64,000 nucleotides of DNA from Oricola nitratireducens (GCF_014904745.1 NZ_JACZCS010000052.1:40641-104640), one strand, 5' to 3'. Shown: positions 34,782-43,666, numbered from the stretch's first letter. Translations and numbers: made by a program. Notes: generated by a model from the sequence alone, not told the origin.

Positions 34782-35843
34782 GTGGCTATCCGACGGGACG
34801 ATCATTATGCCGCGCTTGACGGTCTGAGGGGAATTGCAGCTCTATCGGTCATGATGTTTCATATCGGTCGCTGGCTTGGCGTGCCCGGACTGGCGACCAA
34901 CAGTTACCTGGCGGTCGATTTCTTTTTCTGCCTCAGCGGTTTCGTTTTGACATTGGCTTATCAGCGCCGTTTCGACAGCGGCATGACAACCATTCATTTC
35001 ATGATTGTTCGACTTAACCGCCTAATGCCCCTCGTCGTACTCGCGACGCTGATCAGCGCAATCTATGTCATGCTGCGTAGCGTCGTGCTGCTCGATTCGA
35101 TCTCCTTCTCGGAACTCGGTATCGCGACAAGCCTTGGACTCCTTGGAATACCTTTTCTCGGGGCATCGGAGTCGATCGGCGGGCCTCAGGTGTTTCCGCT
35201 TAACGGACCCCAATACACGCTGTTTCTGGAGTTCGTCGTCAACTTTTTCTGGGTGGCGACCGGAGGTGTCAGGCGCCTTCTGCCGGCTCTGGCAATTGCT
35301 GCCCTTGGGCTGTCTGGCCTTGTCTGGTTCGGCATTCTGGCCGGAGACATCGGGGAAACCTTCCTGACCGGCTTTCCTCGCGTTCTCTTTTCGTTTTATT
35401 TGGGGATCTGTGTCTTCTACGTCGATAGACATGTCGGAAGGACATGGCGGCGCGATACGCTTTTCTGGGCGAGCTGCGCGGTAACGGTTGGCATTTTCTT
35501 CATTCCCGTAACATTGCCATTTCCCATGCAATTGCTCTGGGTTGCGACCCTGTCGCCTACGATTGTTTTCGCAGGCGCGGGCATATCCCTAAATCCGCGC
35601 GTCGCGCGCCCCGCGTTGTTGCTCGGCGCTCTTTCCTATCCGATCTACATCCTTCATTATCCGGTATTTTGCTGGGTGAACGGGATTTACCAGGTCGTGA
35701 TGAAGCGCCCCGATGCACTGATCGAAAGCATTCTCTTGTTTGTAGCCGTTCCCGTCGCCGGTTTTATCGCGCTGCAGGTGTTCGATGAACCTGTCCGCCG
35801 TGCGCTGAATGTCAGGTTTAGTCAACGGCGGCAGGAAGCCTAG
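34782..35843 (+). CDS. acyltransferase family 3 (OafA/ExoZ-like) membrane protein
   Basis: The 353-residue protein has about ten membrane helices. The family motif ALDGLRGIAALSVMMFHIG at the N-terminus carries the catalytic histidine, followed by YLAVDFFFCLSGFVLTLAYQ and a conserved R-x10-P region (HFMIVRLNRLMPL). Such proteins move acetyl or succinyl groups onto polysaccharide during export; ExoZ and ExoH do this in succinoglycan synthesis. GTG 34782 directly abuts a perfect AGGAGGTG, which leaves no normal spacing. The 3' end overlaps the convergent oxidoreductase gene by 26 bp. Confidence 0.9.
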   Translation: MAIRRDDHYAALDGLRGIAALSVMMFHIGRWLGVPGLATNSYLAVDFFFCLSGFVLTLAYQRRFDSGMTTIHFMIVRLNRLMPLVVLATLISAIYVMLRSVVLLDSISFSELGIATSLGLLGIPFLGASESIGGPQVFPLNGPQYTLFLEFVVNFFWVATGGVRRLLPALAIAALGLSGLVWFGILAGDIGETFLTGFPRVLFSFYLGICVFYVDRHVGRTWRRDTLFWASCAVTVGIFFIPVTLPFPMQLLWVATLSPTIVFAGAGISLNPRVARPALLLGALSYPIYILHYPVFCWVNGIYQVVMKRPDALIESILLFVAVPVAGFIALQVFDEPVRRALNVRFSQRRQEA

Positions 35844-36948
35844 GGATCGTTCCACAGGCCATCTGCCGGCACAGCGCTCCGACGTGTTCCGCGATTGCCA
35901 GCGACGACGTCAGCCCCGGTGACTCGATGCCGAAGAGATTGATCAATCCCGGCGTCGACGTGTCGATCACGAAGTCGGACGGGTCGAGACCGACGATTTT
36001 GGTTCGAATGCCCGAATAGTCGGGATAAAGCGAACCGTCCGGCAGATCCGGCCAGTAACGCCTGACTGCGGCGTAGAACGGGTCCGCGCGGGTTTCGTCG
36101 ACGGTGTAGTCGATCTCGTCCACCCATTCGACATCAGGGCCGAAGCGGGCGCGCCCGGCAAGATCGTAGGTCAGATGCACGCCGAGACCGCCCTGTTCGG
36201 GAACGGGATAGATCAGCCGCGAGAATGGCGCCTTGCCCGCCAGTCCGAAATAGTTTCCCTTCGCGTAGCGGATGGCTGGCAGGGCGCCTGGATCCATGCC
36301 GTTGATCGATGCCGCGATTTTGTGTGCGTTGAGACCGCCGGCGTTGATGACTTGGCGCGCATGAACCGTCACCGGATCGGCGCCGCCAATGTGCAGCGTC
36401 ACGCCTTTTTCGTCGATCTCGCCACCGGCGACGGGGGAGCGGAACGCGAACATCGCCCCATGCGCCTCGGCATCCGCCTGCAACGAGACCATGTAGCTGT
36501 GCGAATCCAGAATGCCGGTGCTCGGTGATAGAAGCGCCGCGGTTGCCGCCAGAGCCGGTTCCAGCTTCTGGACGGAAGAGGCCTCAAGAACTTCGAGGTC
36601 GTCCGCGCCGTTTGTTTCGGCACGACGGGCGATCTCCTCAAGGACGCCGCGCTCGCGCTCGCTGGTCGCAACCACCAGCTTGCCGATCCTGCGGTGCGGC
36701 ACCGCCCGTTTCGCGCAGTAGTCATAAAGAAGGCGACGACCGGCTTCGCAGAAACGGGCCTTGGCGCTTCCCGGCGCGTAATAGAGGCCGGCGTGGATGA
36801 CTTCGCTGTTCCGGCTCGATGTTTCGCTGCCGATGGCTGACCCGGCTTCAAGGACGATGACGTCGCGCCCGGCCATGGCGAGCGTTCGCGCGATTGCCAG
36901 ACCGGTCACGCCGGCGCCGATAACAACGCAGTCCAGATTGTCCGGCAT
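35818..36948 (-). CDS. FAD-dependent oxidoreductase, L-2-hydroxyglutarate oxidase-like
   Basis: The 376-residue product has the dinucleotide motif CVVIGAGVTGLAIARTLA and an E at the end of the second strand (VIVLEAGSAIGSETSSRNSE). The SSRNSEVIHAGLYY segment is diagnostic for the LhgO/DAO group that oxidises L-2-hydroxyglutarate. The PGLINLFGIESPGLTSSLAI segment near the C-terminus fits the same group. It is translationally coupled (TGATG) to a short coiled-coil protein gene upstream. It has no visible link to EPS synthesis, and this pair may be a housekeeping island between the flanking EPS genes. Confidence 0.88.
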   Translation of the reverse strand: MPDNLDCVVIGAGVTGLAIARTLAMAGRDVIVLEAGSAIGSETSSRNSEVIHAGLYYAPGSAKARFCEAGRRLLYDYCAKRAVPHRRIGKLVVATSERERGVLEEIARRAETNGADDLEVLEASSVQKLEPALAATAALLSPSTGILDSHSYMVSLQADAEAHGAMFAFRSPVAGGEIDEKGVTLHIGGADPVTVHARQVINAGGLNAHKIAASINGMDPGALPAIRYAKGNYFGLAGKAPFSRLIYPVPEQGGLGVHLTYDLAGRARFGPDVEWVDEIDYTVDETRADPFYAAVRRYWPDLPDGSLYPDYSGIRTKIVGLDPSDFVIDTSTPGLINLFGIESPGLTSSLAIAEHVGALCRQMACGTIPRLPAAVD

Positions 36949-37328
36949 CAGTGCTCCGACAGGCGTTTTTCCTTCGAGAGGGGTTGTACGATGCCCGCCG
37001 CGGCGTCGGAAGCCTCCTTTTCCAGTCGCCTGAACCAGGCGGCCTGCGCTTCAAGGATATCCTTCCGCTCGGAGTAGCGCATGATGGTGTCCGTCAGATC
37101 GTTGATCCGCGTGGAGGAATTGTCGCTTGGGCCTTCGTTTTCCTCCGCCTGGCATGCGAAAGCGGCATCTGCTTCGGCCTGTTCGTAGCGTGTTTGCAGT
37201 CCCTGTATTTCGCTTTCGGCCTCGGCTGCGAGTTCCCTGATCAATTCCAGAAGCCGTCCGAAGCGCGCCTCGTCGGTGTTGCGGTCGCGCTGGCGGTTTC
37301 GCACCCTGAAATTCGTGAAGAGATTCAT
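36948..37328 (-). CDS. small coiled-coil protein coupled to the FAD oxidoreductase
   Basis: The 126-residue protein is charged and mostly helical, with heptad-like stretches (RLLELIRELAAEAESEIQGL and RYSERKDILEAQAAWFRRLE). There is no signal or membrane segment and no recognised family. ATG 37328 has GAAGG 7 bp upstream. Its stop overlaps the next start by one base, indicating coexpression and perhaps a physical partner of the oxidoreductase. The longer frame to 37403 lacks a good ribosome binding site. Confidence 0.7.
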   Translation of the reverse strand: MNLFTNFRVRNRQRDRNTDEARFGRLLELIRELAAEAESEIQGLQTRYEQAEADAAFACQAEENEGPSDNSSTRINDLTDTIMRYSERKDILEAQAAWFRRLEKEASDAAAGIVQPLSKEKRLSEH

Positions 37329-37656
37329 CGCGTTGCCTTCATACTGGTTCGTTCCGGGCGATGCCGCGCAAAGCTCATGCTCCGTCATCGACCGGCAATC
37401 CAAGGAAATTGAACGATTTTCGCTGCAATCGCAAAATGACGAATAGGCGTAGACGTCGTGTGGCCCTCACCTGCGACGCCGTTCTTCTCCGATCGGTATT
37501 GCCTGGCGTTTCCGGATGCCGTTGGCCCGCTTGCGATATGCCATAAGGCGTAAGCCTCGCACAAAAGCGGTGCATTCATCCGGCCGGCTCGACCTTTTCC
37601 CGGATTGCCGGTCATGGACACGGCTGGCACGATGGCCGCGATCAGGGGGGAGAGAC
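37329..37656. other. divergent promoter region upstream of coiled-coil and export-protein genes
   Basis: The region is about 330 bp between divergent genes and should hold both promoters. A purine-rich GGGGGGAGAG just before 37657 is the ribosome binding site of the export protein. No strong palindrome was seen. Confidence 0.45.
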
Positions 37657-38943
37657 ATGTCCCATTTTTTGCGGATGGCCCTGCGAAATCCATCATGGCG
37701 AATGCTGGCTGTCACGAGCGCGATCGCATCCGGCGTTCTCGCGTTGCTGGCCTGTGCGTCTGCCGCCTATGCCGGCGGCAACCGGACGGCTCCGGTTGGC
37801 CCGGGAGACATGCTCCAGATCGCCGTGTTCGGGGAGGAGAACGTGTCGAACGCGCTGTCGGGGCGATTCCCGGTCGAGCAGGACGGTACGATCTACTATC
37901 CGCTGCTCGGAACGATCGATGTTTCGGGCAAAAATGCGATCGAGATCGGCGATATTCTGGAGAAACGCCTCGAAGGCCAGCTTCCCGTCAATCTGTCCTC
38001 GGTCACGATCGCCGAGTTTGCGCCGGTTTACCTGATGGGCGAGACTGTCTCGACCGGGGCGTTTGCCTACGAGCCGGACATGACCGTCTTCGATCTTGTT
38101 CTTCGGGCGGGCGGCGTATCGCGCCAGGAAGCGTCGGAAAACGCCCGGCTGTCGCTGATGCAGGAGACGAAGTCGCTCGAACTCACCGGGTTCTCTCTCG
38201 ACGTACAGAAAGCGCGGCTCACGGCGGAACTGAACAGCAAGGAATTCGATCCCGCTCCATTCGCCGATGCGTCTCTGCCGGGCGCTGACAGCATCGTGGC
38301 GGCCGAAGCATCGATTTTCGATGTTCACAAGCGCGCCTGGGAAGCGCGCCAAAGTACATATGAAGCGCAGAAAAAGGGCTACGATCAGGAGATCGTCTCG
38401 GTCGGCAAGGGCATCGAATTGCATGACGAGGAAGTGCGTCTGCTCGAAGATCAGCTGGATGCACGCAAGACCCTGGCTGACAAGGGATTCGCGGCGAATT
38501 CCACTCTGACCGAGCTGAAGCGCCAGCTGACCGCCGCGCGGCGCGATTCACTTGAGTTCCAGACGGCTCTCTTCCGCGCCCGGCAAAACCGCATAACAGC
38601 CGATCGGGATTTCTCCGAAGCGAAGATCCTGCTCGACACGCAAAACGTGGAAAAACTGCGCGAGGCCGAGGTTGCGCTTGAGCAAAACAAGATCGCGCTG
38701 GCATCCGCGAAGAAACGTCTCGCGCAATTCGAAACTACGGCGAACGCGGCCCAAAACGCGCTTGGGCGCAACCCGATCTACACGCTAATCCGGCACAAGG
38801 GCTCCGATTACATATCCAGTTCCGTCGATAGCTTCGCGAAGCTGGAGCGCGGCGACATCATCCGCGTATCGTTTGCGGAAACAGGGAGCAGCGTAATACA
38901 GGCCGGGGATCCGGTTCAGCCGACCGCGCGGTTGACCCAGTAA
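37657..38943 (+). CDS. ExoF-like polysaccharide export protein (OPX) with long coiled coil
   Basis: The 428-residue product has a signal peptide (SAIASGVLALLACASAAYAGG, cleavage near residue 42). The Poly_export domain (APVGPGDMLQIAVFGEENVS ... QDGTIYYPLLGTIDV) and an SLBB-like segment (VYLMGETVSTGAFAYEPDMT) follow. A long coiled coil runs about 220-370 (KGIELHDEEVRLLEDQLDAR, LREAEVALEQNKIALASAKK), then a short beta tail. This matches ExoF-type proteins, which join the inner-membrane co-polymerase to the export path. ATG 37657 has a strong purine-rich ribosome binding site. It is the second OPX protein in the window. Confidence 0.88.
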   Translation: MSHFLRMALRNPSWRMLAVTSAIASGVLALLACASAAYAGGNRTAPVGPGDMLQIAVFGEENVSNALSGRFPVEQDGTIYYPLLGTIDVSGKNAIEIGDILEKRLEGQLPVNLSSVTIAEFAPVYLMGETVSTGAFAYEPDMTVFDLVLRAGGVSRQEASENARLSLMQETKSLELTGFSLDVQKARLTAELNSKEFDPAPFADASLPGADSIVAAEASIFDVHKRAWEARQSTYEAQKKGYDQEIVSVGKGIELHDEEVRLLEDQLDARKTLADKGFAANSTLTELKRQLTAARRDSLEFQTALFRARQNRITADRDFSEAKILLDTQNVEKLREAEVALEQNKIALASAKKRLAQFETTANAAQNALGRNPIYTLIRHKGSDYISSSVDSFAKLERGDIIRVSFAETGSSVIQAGDPVQPTARLTQ

Positions 38944-38955
38944 TTTTCTGCCAAG

Positions 38956-38970
38956 CGGCGGACACCGCCG
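38956..38970. terminator. GC-rich stem-loop between convergent genes
   Basis: CGGCGG (38956-38961) pairs with CCGCCG (38965-38970) over an ACA loop in the 72-bp gap between the convergent export-protein and PaaK-like genes. There is no T-run, so termination is a guess based on position. Confidence 0.35.
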
Positions 38971-39015
38971 TGGCCATGCCGCAGTTCTCCGGGATTGGCC
39001 CGGTTTCGGCACCCG

Positions 39016-40260
39016 TTATTTGGAATAATCCCGCCGGTCGTCGATCACTTTGCCGTCGTTAGGCAGCGAGGAGGAAATCTCGACGGCGCCCTTCAGCTTG
39101 GTGTGGGCGATCAGCGCGGCGTTGAGCGCCTGCGTGTCCGGCGCCGCGCCATCCGACGGCTCGATCATCAGCGTCATCGCGTCGCTGTCGCCGGCGCGGT
39201 CGACGACGAGGCGGGCGCGCGCGATACCGGGCACCGACTTGACGATGGCATCGACCTGCTTGGGATCGACGAACATGCCCTTGACCTTGGTGCGCTGGTC
39301 GGCGCGGCCCATCCATCCCTTGATGCGCATGTTCGTGCGCCCGCAGGGCGACGGTTCGTCGAGCACGGCGGAAAGATCGCCGGTGCCGAAACGGATCAGC
39401 GGATAGGCCGTGTTGAAGGAGGTGACGACCAGTTCACCGACCTCGCCCGCCGGCACCGGATCGCCGGTTCCCGGACGCACGATTTCGACAATTATGTTCT
39501 CGCTGACGATCATGCCCGGCAGGGCGGCGCCGTCATGGGCGCTTTCATAGGCGATGACGCCGAGATCGGCGGTCGCATAGGCCTGCATGACGTTGACGCC
39601 GCGCTCGGCGTATTCGGCGCGCATCGACGGGAACAGCGCGCCGCCCGAAACGATCGCCTTTCTGATCGACGACAGGTCGTGGCCGGTCTCGACCGCCTTG
39701 TCGAGCATCACCTTCAGGAAGTCAGGCGTGCCGGCATAGGCATCGGGCTTCAGGAAAGCCGCAGCCTCGACCTGTTGTTCGGTATTGCCGACGCCGGCCG
39801 GAAACACGCGGGCGCCCATCGCGCGGGCGCCTTCGTCGAGGATGAAGCCGCCAGGCGTCATGTGATAGGCGAGCGAATTGTGGACGAGATCGCCTCTGCG
39901 GATGCCCGCCGCGTGAAACGCCCGTGCCGCATGCCAAGGGTCGATGCCGGGGGGCTGCGGTTCCCATACCGGGCCGGGCGACATGAAGACGCGGCTGCCG
40001 TCGAGGCCTGCCGGATCGGCGAAGCCGCCGAAGGGTGGCTCGGCAGCCTGTGCCTCCATCAGTTCGGGTTTGCGCAGCACCGGAACGTCGGCGAGCGCCG
40101 TGCGCGAGGTGAGGGCGCGCGGATCGACGCCGGCAAGCCGCTTGCGCCATCCGGGGGCCTCGGCGACGGCGTGCGCAAGGAAATCCGGTAGCCGCGCGAA
40201 CAACGCCTTTTCCCTTGCGGCGGGATCGCGCGTTTCCAGTTCGTCGAAATGCTCGCTCAT
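39016..40260 (-). CDS. phenylacetate-CoA-ligase-like AMP-forming acyl-CoA synthetase
   Basis: The 414-residue product has the PaaK-type adenylation fold. The MSPGPVWEPQPPGIDPWHAA region occupies the loop site of this subfamily. The A5-like motif NVMQAYATADLGVIAYES, the hinge region FGTGDLSAVLDE and the C-terminal KVKGMFVDPKQVD follow. It activates a carboxylic acid, often aromatic, to its CoA thioester. It is the last gene of a transporter operon, which suggests that the imported compound is its substrate. The particular acid is not determinable. Confidence 0.85.
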   Translation of the reverse strand: MSEHFDELETRDPAAREKALFARLPDFLAHAVAEAPGWRKRLAGVDPRALTSRTALADVPVLRKPELMEAQAAEPPFGGFADPAGLDGSRVFMSPGPVWEPQPPGIDPWHAARAFHAAGIRRGDLVHNSLAYHMTPGGFILDEGARAMGARVFPAGVGNTEQQVEAAAFLKPDAYAGTPDFLKVMLDKAVETGHDLSSIRKAIVSGGALFPSMRAEYAERGVNVMQAYATADLGVIAYESAHDGAALPGMIVSENIIVEIVRPGTGDPVPAGEVGELVVTSFNTAYPLIRFGTGDLSAVLDEPSPCGRTNMRIKGWMGRADQRTKVKGMFVDPKQVDAIVKSVPGIARARLVVDRAGDSDAMTLMIEPSDGAAPDTQALNAALIAHTKLKGAVEISSSLPNDGKVIDDRRDYSK

Positions 40261-40291
40261 CGTCTTGTCCGTCGCTGAGATATCTTGGTTG

Positions 40292-41116
40292 TCATGCCAG
40301 CCAGCGCTTGCGGCGCTTGTAGTGTTTGACGTCCCGGAACGACTTCCGGCCTTCGCCGGCGATGCCGAGATAGAACTCCTTCACATCCTCGTTCTCGCGC
40401 AATTCCTTCGCATCGCCGTCCATCACCACGCGGCCCGATTCCAGGATGTAACCATAGGTGGCGTAGCGCAGCGCGATATTGGTGTTCTGCTCGGCGAGCA
40501 GGAAAGTGACACCCTCCTGGGCGTTGAGATTGCGCACGATCTCGAAGATCTCCTCGACCAGTTGCGGTGCAAGCCCCATCGAGGGTTCATCGAGCAGGAT
40601 CGTCGTCGGCCGCGACATCAGCGCGCGTCCGATTGCGCACATCTGCTGCTCGCCGCCCGACGTGTAGCCCGCCTGGCTCTTGCGGCGCTCTTTTAGCCGC
40701 GGGAAATAGGTGTAGACCTTCTCGAGGTCGCGGTTGATCGCGGTGCGCCCGTCCGTCCGGGTAAAGGCGCCGGTCATCAGGTTTTCCTCGATGGTGAGGT
40801 GGCCGAAGCAGTGACGGCCTTCCATTACCTGGATGCAGCCCCGCTTCACGAGTTCCGACGGCGAAAGATTCTGGATTTCGTCGCCCTCGAAGGTGATCGA
40901 TCCTTTCGTCACCTCGCCGCGTTCGGCGCGCAGCAGGTTGGAGATCGCTTTAAGGGTCGTCGTCTTGCCGGCGCCGTTCGCGCCGAGGATCGCGACAATG
41001 CCGCCCCGGGGCACGCTGAGCGACACGCCCTTCAGCACGAGGATCACGTGATTGTAGATCACCTCGATATTGTTGACCGTGAGAAGCGGTGCGGTGTCGT
41101 CGACCTTCTGAAGCAT
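40292..41116 (-). CDS. livF: LivF-like ABC transporter ATP-binding protein
   Basis: The 274-residue ATPase has Walker A GANGAGKTT near residue 38, signature YTSGGEQQMCAIGRALMSRP and Walker B TILLDEPSMGLAP. The short form and the RGCIQVMEGRHCFGHLTIEE segment mark the LivF type of the branched-chain amino acid (HAAT) family. The C-terminus has a basic tail. A strong stem-loop lies upstream, between this gene and that of the binding protein. It pairs with the LivG-like ATPase at 44714. Confidence 0.92.
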   Translation of the reverse strand: MLQKVDDTAPLLTVNNIEVIYNHVILVLKGVSLSVPRGGIVAILGANGAGKTTTLKAISNLLRAERGEVTKGSITFEGDEIQNLSPSELVKRGCIQVMEGRHCFGHLTIEENLMTGAFTRTDGRTAINRDLEKVYTYFPRLKERRKSQAGYTSGGEQQMCAIGRALMSRPTTILLDEPSMGLAPQLVEEIFEIVRNLNAQEGVTFLLAEQNTNIALRYATYGYILESGRVVMDGDAKELRENEDVKEFYLGIAGEGRKSFRDVKHYKRRKRWLA

Positions 41117-41154
41117 GTCGGTATTCCGGCCTTGCTGTTGAGCCTTGTTGGAGA

Positions 41155-41178
41155 GGCCCGGCGGCGAACCGCCGGGCC
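41155..41178 (-). terminator. perfect 10-bp stem-loop after the substrate-binding-protein gene
   Basis: GGCCCGGCGG (41155-41164) pairs perfectly with CCGCCGGGCC (41169-41178) over a four-base loop. It lies just after the stop of the binding-protein gene, with no T-run on the minus strand. It more likely protects the upstream mRNA end or attenuates the downstream ATPase gene than fully terminates. Confidence 0.6.
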
Positions 41179-41197
41179 GGGTTTCGTCACGCGCGGA

Positions 41198-42496
41198 TTA
41201 CTTGCACTCGCGCGGGGTGATGTTGTTTTCCTTGGCGAAGGCCTCGGAGTCTTCCATCGCCAGCTTGGTGACGAGGTCGCGGTTGGACGGGATGAAGTCG
41301 GTGATCGCATTCCACTTCTTGGCTTTTGCGTCCCACTGCTGGACGAGCGCCGCACCAGAACCGCCATGGTTTTCGCAGGTGACGTGGACTTCCGGACCGA
41401 ATTTCGGCATGCCGAGCGCTTCCAGCGTGGCGTTGGTCACGTCGAGCGCCTCCATGCCGTCACGCATTTCCGCGGCGGTGATGTCGTTGTGGCCCGACAG
41501 TTCCTGCGCTTTCTTTGCAGCCTCAACGGCCAGCATCGCCGCGTACATGCCGCGGTTGTACTGAACCGTGCCGAGGTTGGTGCCGTCACCGGCGGCCTTG
41601 CCGGCATCGACGACATACTTCTTGATGTCAGCGAAGACAGGGTATTCGGTGCCGACGCCGGTAAAGTTCAGCGACTTGTAGCCGTCTGCGCCGTCACCGG
41701 CCGGCAGCACGTCCTGCTCGGAGCCCGACCACCAGATACCGATGAAATGATCCATCGGGTAGCGGATATTGGCGGCTTCCTGGATGGCGACGGAGTTCAT
41801 GACGCCCCAGCCCCACATGAAGACGTAGTCGGGTCGCTCGCGGCGGATCTGCAGCCACTGCGACTTCTGCTCCTGGCCAGGATGGTCGACCGGGATGAGC
41901 GTCAGCTTGAAGCCCATTTCCTTCGACATCTCCTCAAGTGTGCGGATCGGTTCCTTGCCGTAGGCGGAGTTGTGATAGACGAGCGCGATCGACTTGCCGT
42001 CGAGGCTGCCGCCTTCCATGTCGGCCGCATGTTTCACCGCGATGGTCGCGCCATCCCAGTAGTTGGCCGGATAGTTGAACACCCACTTGAAGATCTTGCC
42101 GTTCATTGCCGAGGTACGGCCATAGGCCATGGAGTGCAGCGGAATGCCGTCGGCGGTCACCTTCGGGATCAGCTGGTAGGTGATGCCGGTCGACAACGGC
42201 TGGTAGATCAGCGCGCCGGTGCCGATGTTCTTGGTAGACTCGTAGCACTCGACGCCTTTTTCCGTGTTGTAGCCGGTTTCGCATTCCGGATTGTCGATCT
42301 TTACGCCGCCGATGCCGCCGTCGCGCTCGTTGATCAGCGTCAGGTAGTCGGCATAACCGTCGGCGAACGGGATGCCGTTCGGCGCATAGGGACCGGTACG
42401 GTAGCTGAGCGACGGGAACACCAGATCGGCCATGGCCGGCCCGGCGCTCACGACGGCAGCGACGGCTGCGGCCATTGCAATTTTCGTCAGTTTCAT
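41198..42496 (-). CDS. periplasmic substrate-binding protein of a Liv-type ABC transporter
   Basis: The 432-residue product has a signal peptide (MKLTKIAMAAAVAAVVSAGP, AMA cleavage) and the type I periplasmic binding fold (Peripla_BP_6). Recognisable parts are GIPFADGYADYLTLINERDG, SIALVYHNSAYGKEPIRTLE and VQYNRGMYAAMLAVEAAKKA. Two cysteines flank an insertion (CETGYNTEKGVEC) that may form a disulphide. This subgroup usually accompanies acyl-CoA ligases and binds carboxylic acids rather than leucine. ATG 42496 has GGAGGA upstream. It is the highest-demand component and is followed by the stem-loop. Confidence 0.92.
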   Translation of the reverse strand: MKLTKIAMAAAVAAVVSAGPAMADLVFPSLSYRTGPYAPNGIPFADGYADYLTLINERDGGIGGVKIDNPECETGYNTEKGVECYESTKNIGTGALIYQPLSTGITYQLIPKVTADGIPLHSMAYGRTSAMNGKIFKWVFNYPANYWDGATIAVKHAADMEGGSLDGKSIALVYHNSAYGKEPIRTLEEMSKEMGFKLTLIPVDHPGQEQKSQWLQIRRERPDYVFMWGWGVMNSVAIQEAANIRYPMDHFIGIWWSGSEQDVLPAGDGADGYKSLNFTGVGTEYPVFADIKKYVVDAGKAAGDGTNLGTVQYNRGMYAAMLAVEAAKKAQELSGHNDITAAEMRDGMEALDVTNATLEALGMPKFGPEVHVTCENHGGSGAALVQQWDAKAKKWNAITDFIPSNRDLVTKLAMEDSEAFAKENNITPRECK

Positions 42497-42546
42497 GTCG
42501 TTCCTCCTCCGATTAGTCGACATATTTCCCGGGGATCCGGGCTCCT

Positions 42547-42562
42547 CCCTTTCGAAAAAGGG
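42547..42562 (-). other. small stem-loop between permease and binding-protein genes
   Basis: CCCTTT (42547-42552) pairs with AAAGGG (42557-42562) over CGAA, a stable tetraloop. It lies between the stop of the permease gene and the ribosome binding site of the next. It may act as an mRNA processing or stability element; no termination signal follows. Confidence 0.35.
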
Positions 42563-42584
42563 TTTGCGCGTTGTTGCCTGCCCG

Positions 42585-43661
42585 TCAGTAGGGGAAAGGC
42601 CACAGGCGCAATTTCTCCTTCGCCAGCCGCCAGAGCTGCGCGAGCCCGTGCGGTTCAACGATCAGGAAAAACACGATCAATCCGCCGATCAGCATGATCT
42701 GGATGTGGGCGGCGACATCGGTCGGCCAACCAAGCGATCCGACGAACAGGTTCTTGAGCAGGACCGGCAGCAGCACCAGAAAAGCGGCACCGAGAAACGA
42801 GCCGAGGATCGAGCCCAGGCCGCCGATGATGACCATGAACAGCGCCAGGAAGGACTTGTCGATCCCGAACGCTTCGGTGACTTCCGCCGCGCCGAGATAG
42901 ACCGAAAAGAACAGCGCGCCCGCGACGCCGATATAGAAGGACGAGACCGCGAAGGCCGACAGTTTTGTTTTCAACGGTTCGACGCCGATGATCTCGGCGG
43001 CGATGTCCATGTCGCGGATCGCCATCCAGGACCGGCCGACGCGCCCGCGCGTCAGGTTGCGCGCAAACCAGGCGAAGATGAACAGGATTGTCAGACAGAA
43101 CAGATAGGTCGCCCAGGGCGCGGCATTCGGACCGGTGACGGCGATGCCGAACACGGCGCGTTCGGGCGCGGTGATCTGGCCCGACGCGGAATAGTTGTAG
43201 AACCATGCGAACTTGTTGAAGACCCAGATCAGGAAGAATTGCGCGGCAAGCGTCGCGACGGCGAGATAGAAACCCTTGATGCGCAGCGACGGCAGACCGA
43301 AGATCATGCCGACCAGCGCGGTCACGCAGCCCGACAGCAGTACGACGAAGAAAATGTTGAGATCCGGGAAGGCGGTCATCAGCTTGTAGCAGGCGAATGC
43401 GCCCACCGCCATGAAACCGCCCGTGCCGAGCGAAACCTGGCCGCAATACCCTGTCAGGATGTTGAGGCCGAGTGCCACCAGCGCCCACACCAGCAAGGGC
43501 ACCAGAACGGACTTTTCCCAATAGGAATCAATGAAGAAGGGCACGACGAGGAAGGCGAACGCCATTGCTGCCCAGAACAGGATGCGTTCCGACTTGATCG
43601 GAAAGGTCTGATTGTCTTCCCGGTACGTCGTCTTGAAATCACCGGCCTCGCGGTAAAGCAT
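42585..43661 (-). CDS. livM: LivM-like ABC transporter permease
   Basis: The 358-residue inner-membrane protein has about nine helices. The LivM signature NILTGYCGQVSLGTGGFMAV is present, as is the SFYIGVAGALFFSVYLGAAE segment and the typical SLRIKGFYLAVATLA motif. It forms the channel with the LivH-like protein encoded 5 bp upstream. ATG 43661 was chosen; an artefactual frame continues to 43934 through the neighbouring gene. A C-terminal FFLIVEPHGLAQLW fits family ends. Confidence 0.92.
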   Translation of the reverse strand: MLYREAGDFKTTYREDNQTFPIKSERILFWAAMAFAFLVVPFFIDSYWEKSVLVPLLVWALVALGLNILTGYCGQVSLGTGGFMAVGAFACYKLMTAFPDLNIFFVVLLSGCVTALVGMIFGLPSLRIKGFYLAVATLAAQFFLIWVFNKFAWFYNYSASGQITAPERAVFGIAVTGPNAAPWATYLFCLTILFIFAWFARNLTRGRVGRSWMAIRDMDIAAEIIGVEPLKTKLSAFAVSSFYIGVAGALFFSVYLGAAEVTEAFGIDKSFLALFMVIIGGLGSILGSFLGAAFLVLLPVLLKNLFVGSLGWPTDVAAHIQIMLIGGLIVFFLIVEPHGLAQLWRLAKEKLRLWPFPY

Positions 43662-43666
43662 GGACG

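Noticed and set aside
40799..42697. A 632-codon plus-strand frame opposite the Liv transporter genes, with similar frames at 42432, 44435 and 46126
   Set aside because: They are antisense to well-supported transporter and ligase genes and show histidine/arginine/aspartate-rich shadow composition.
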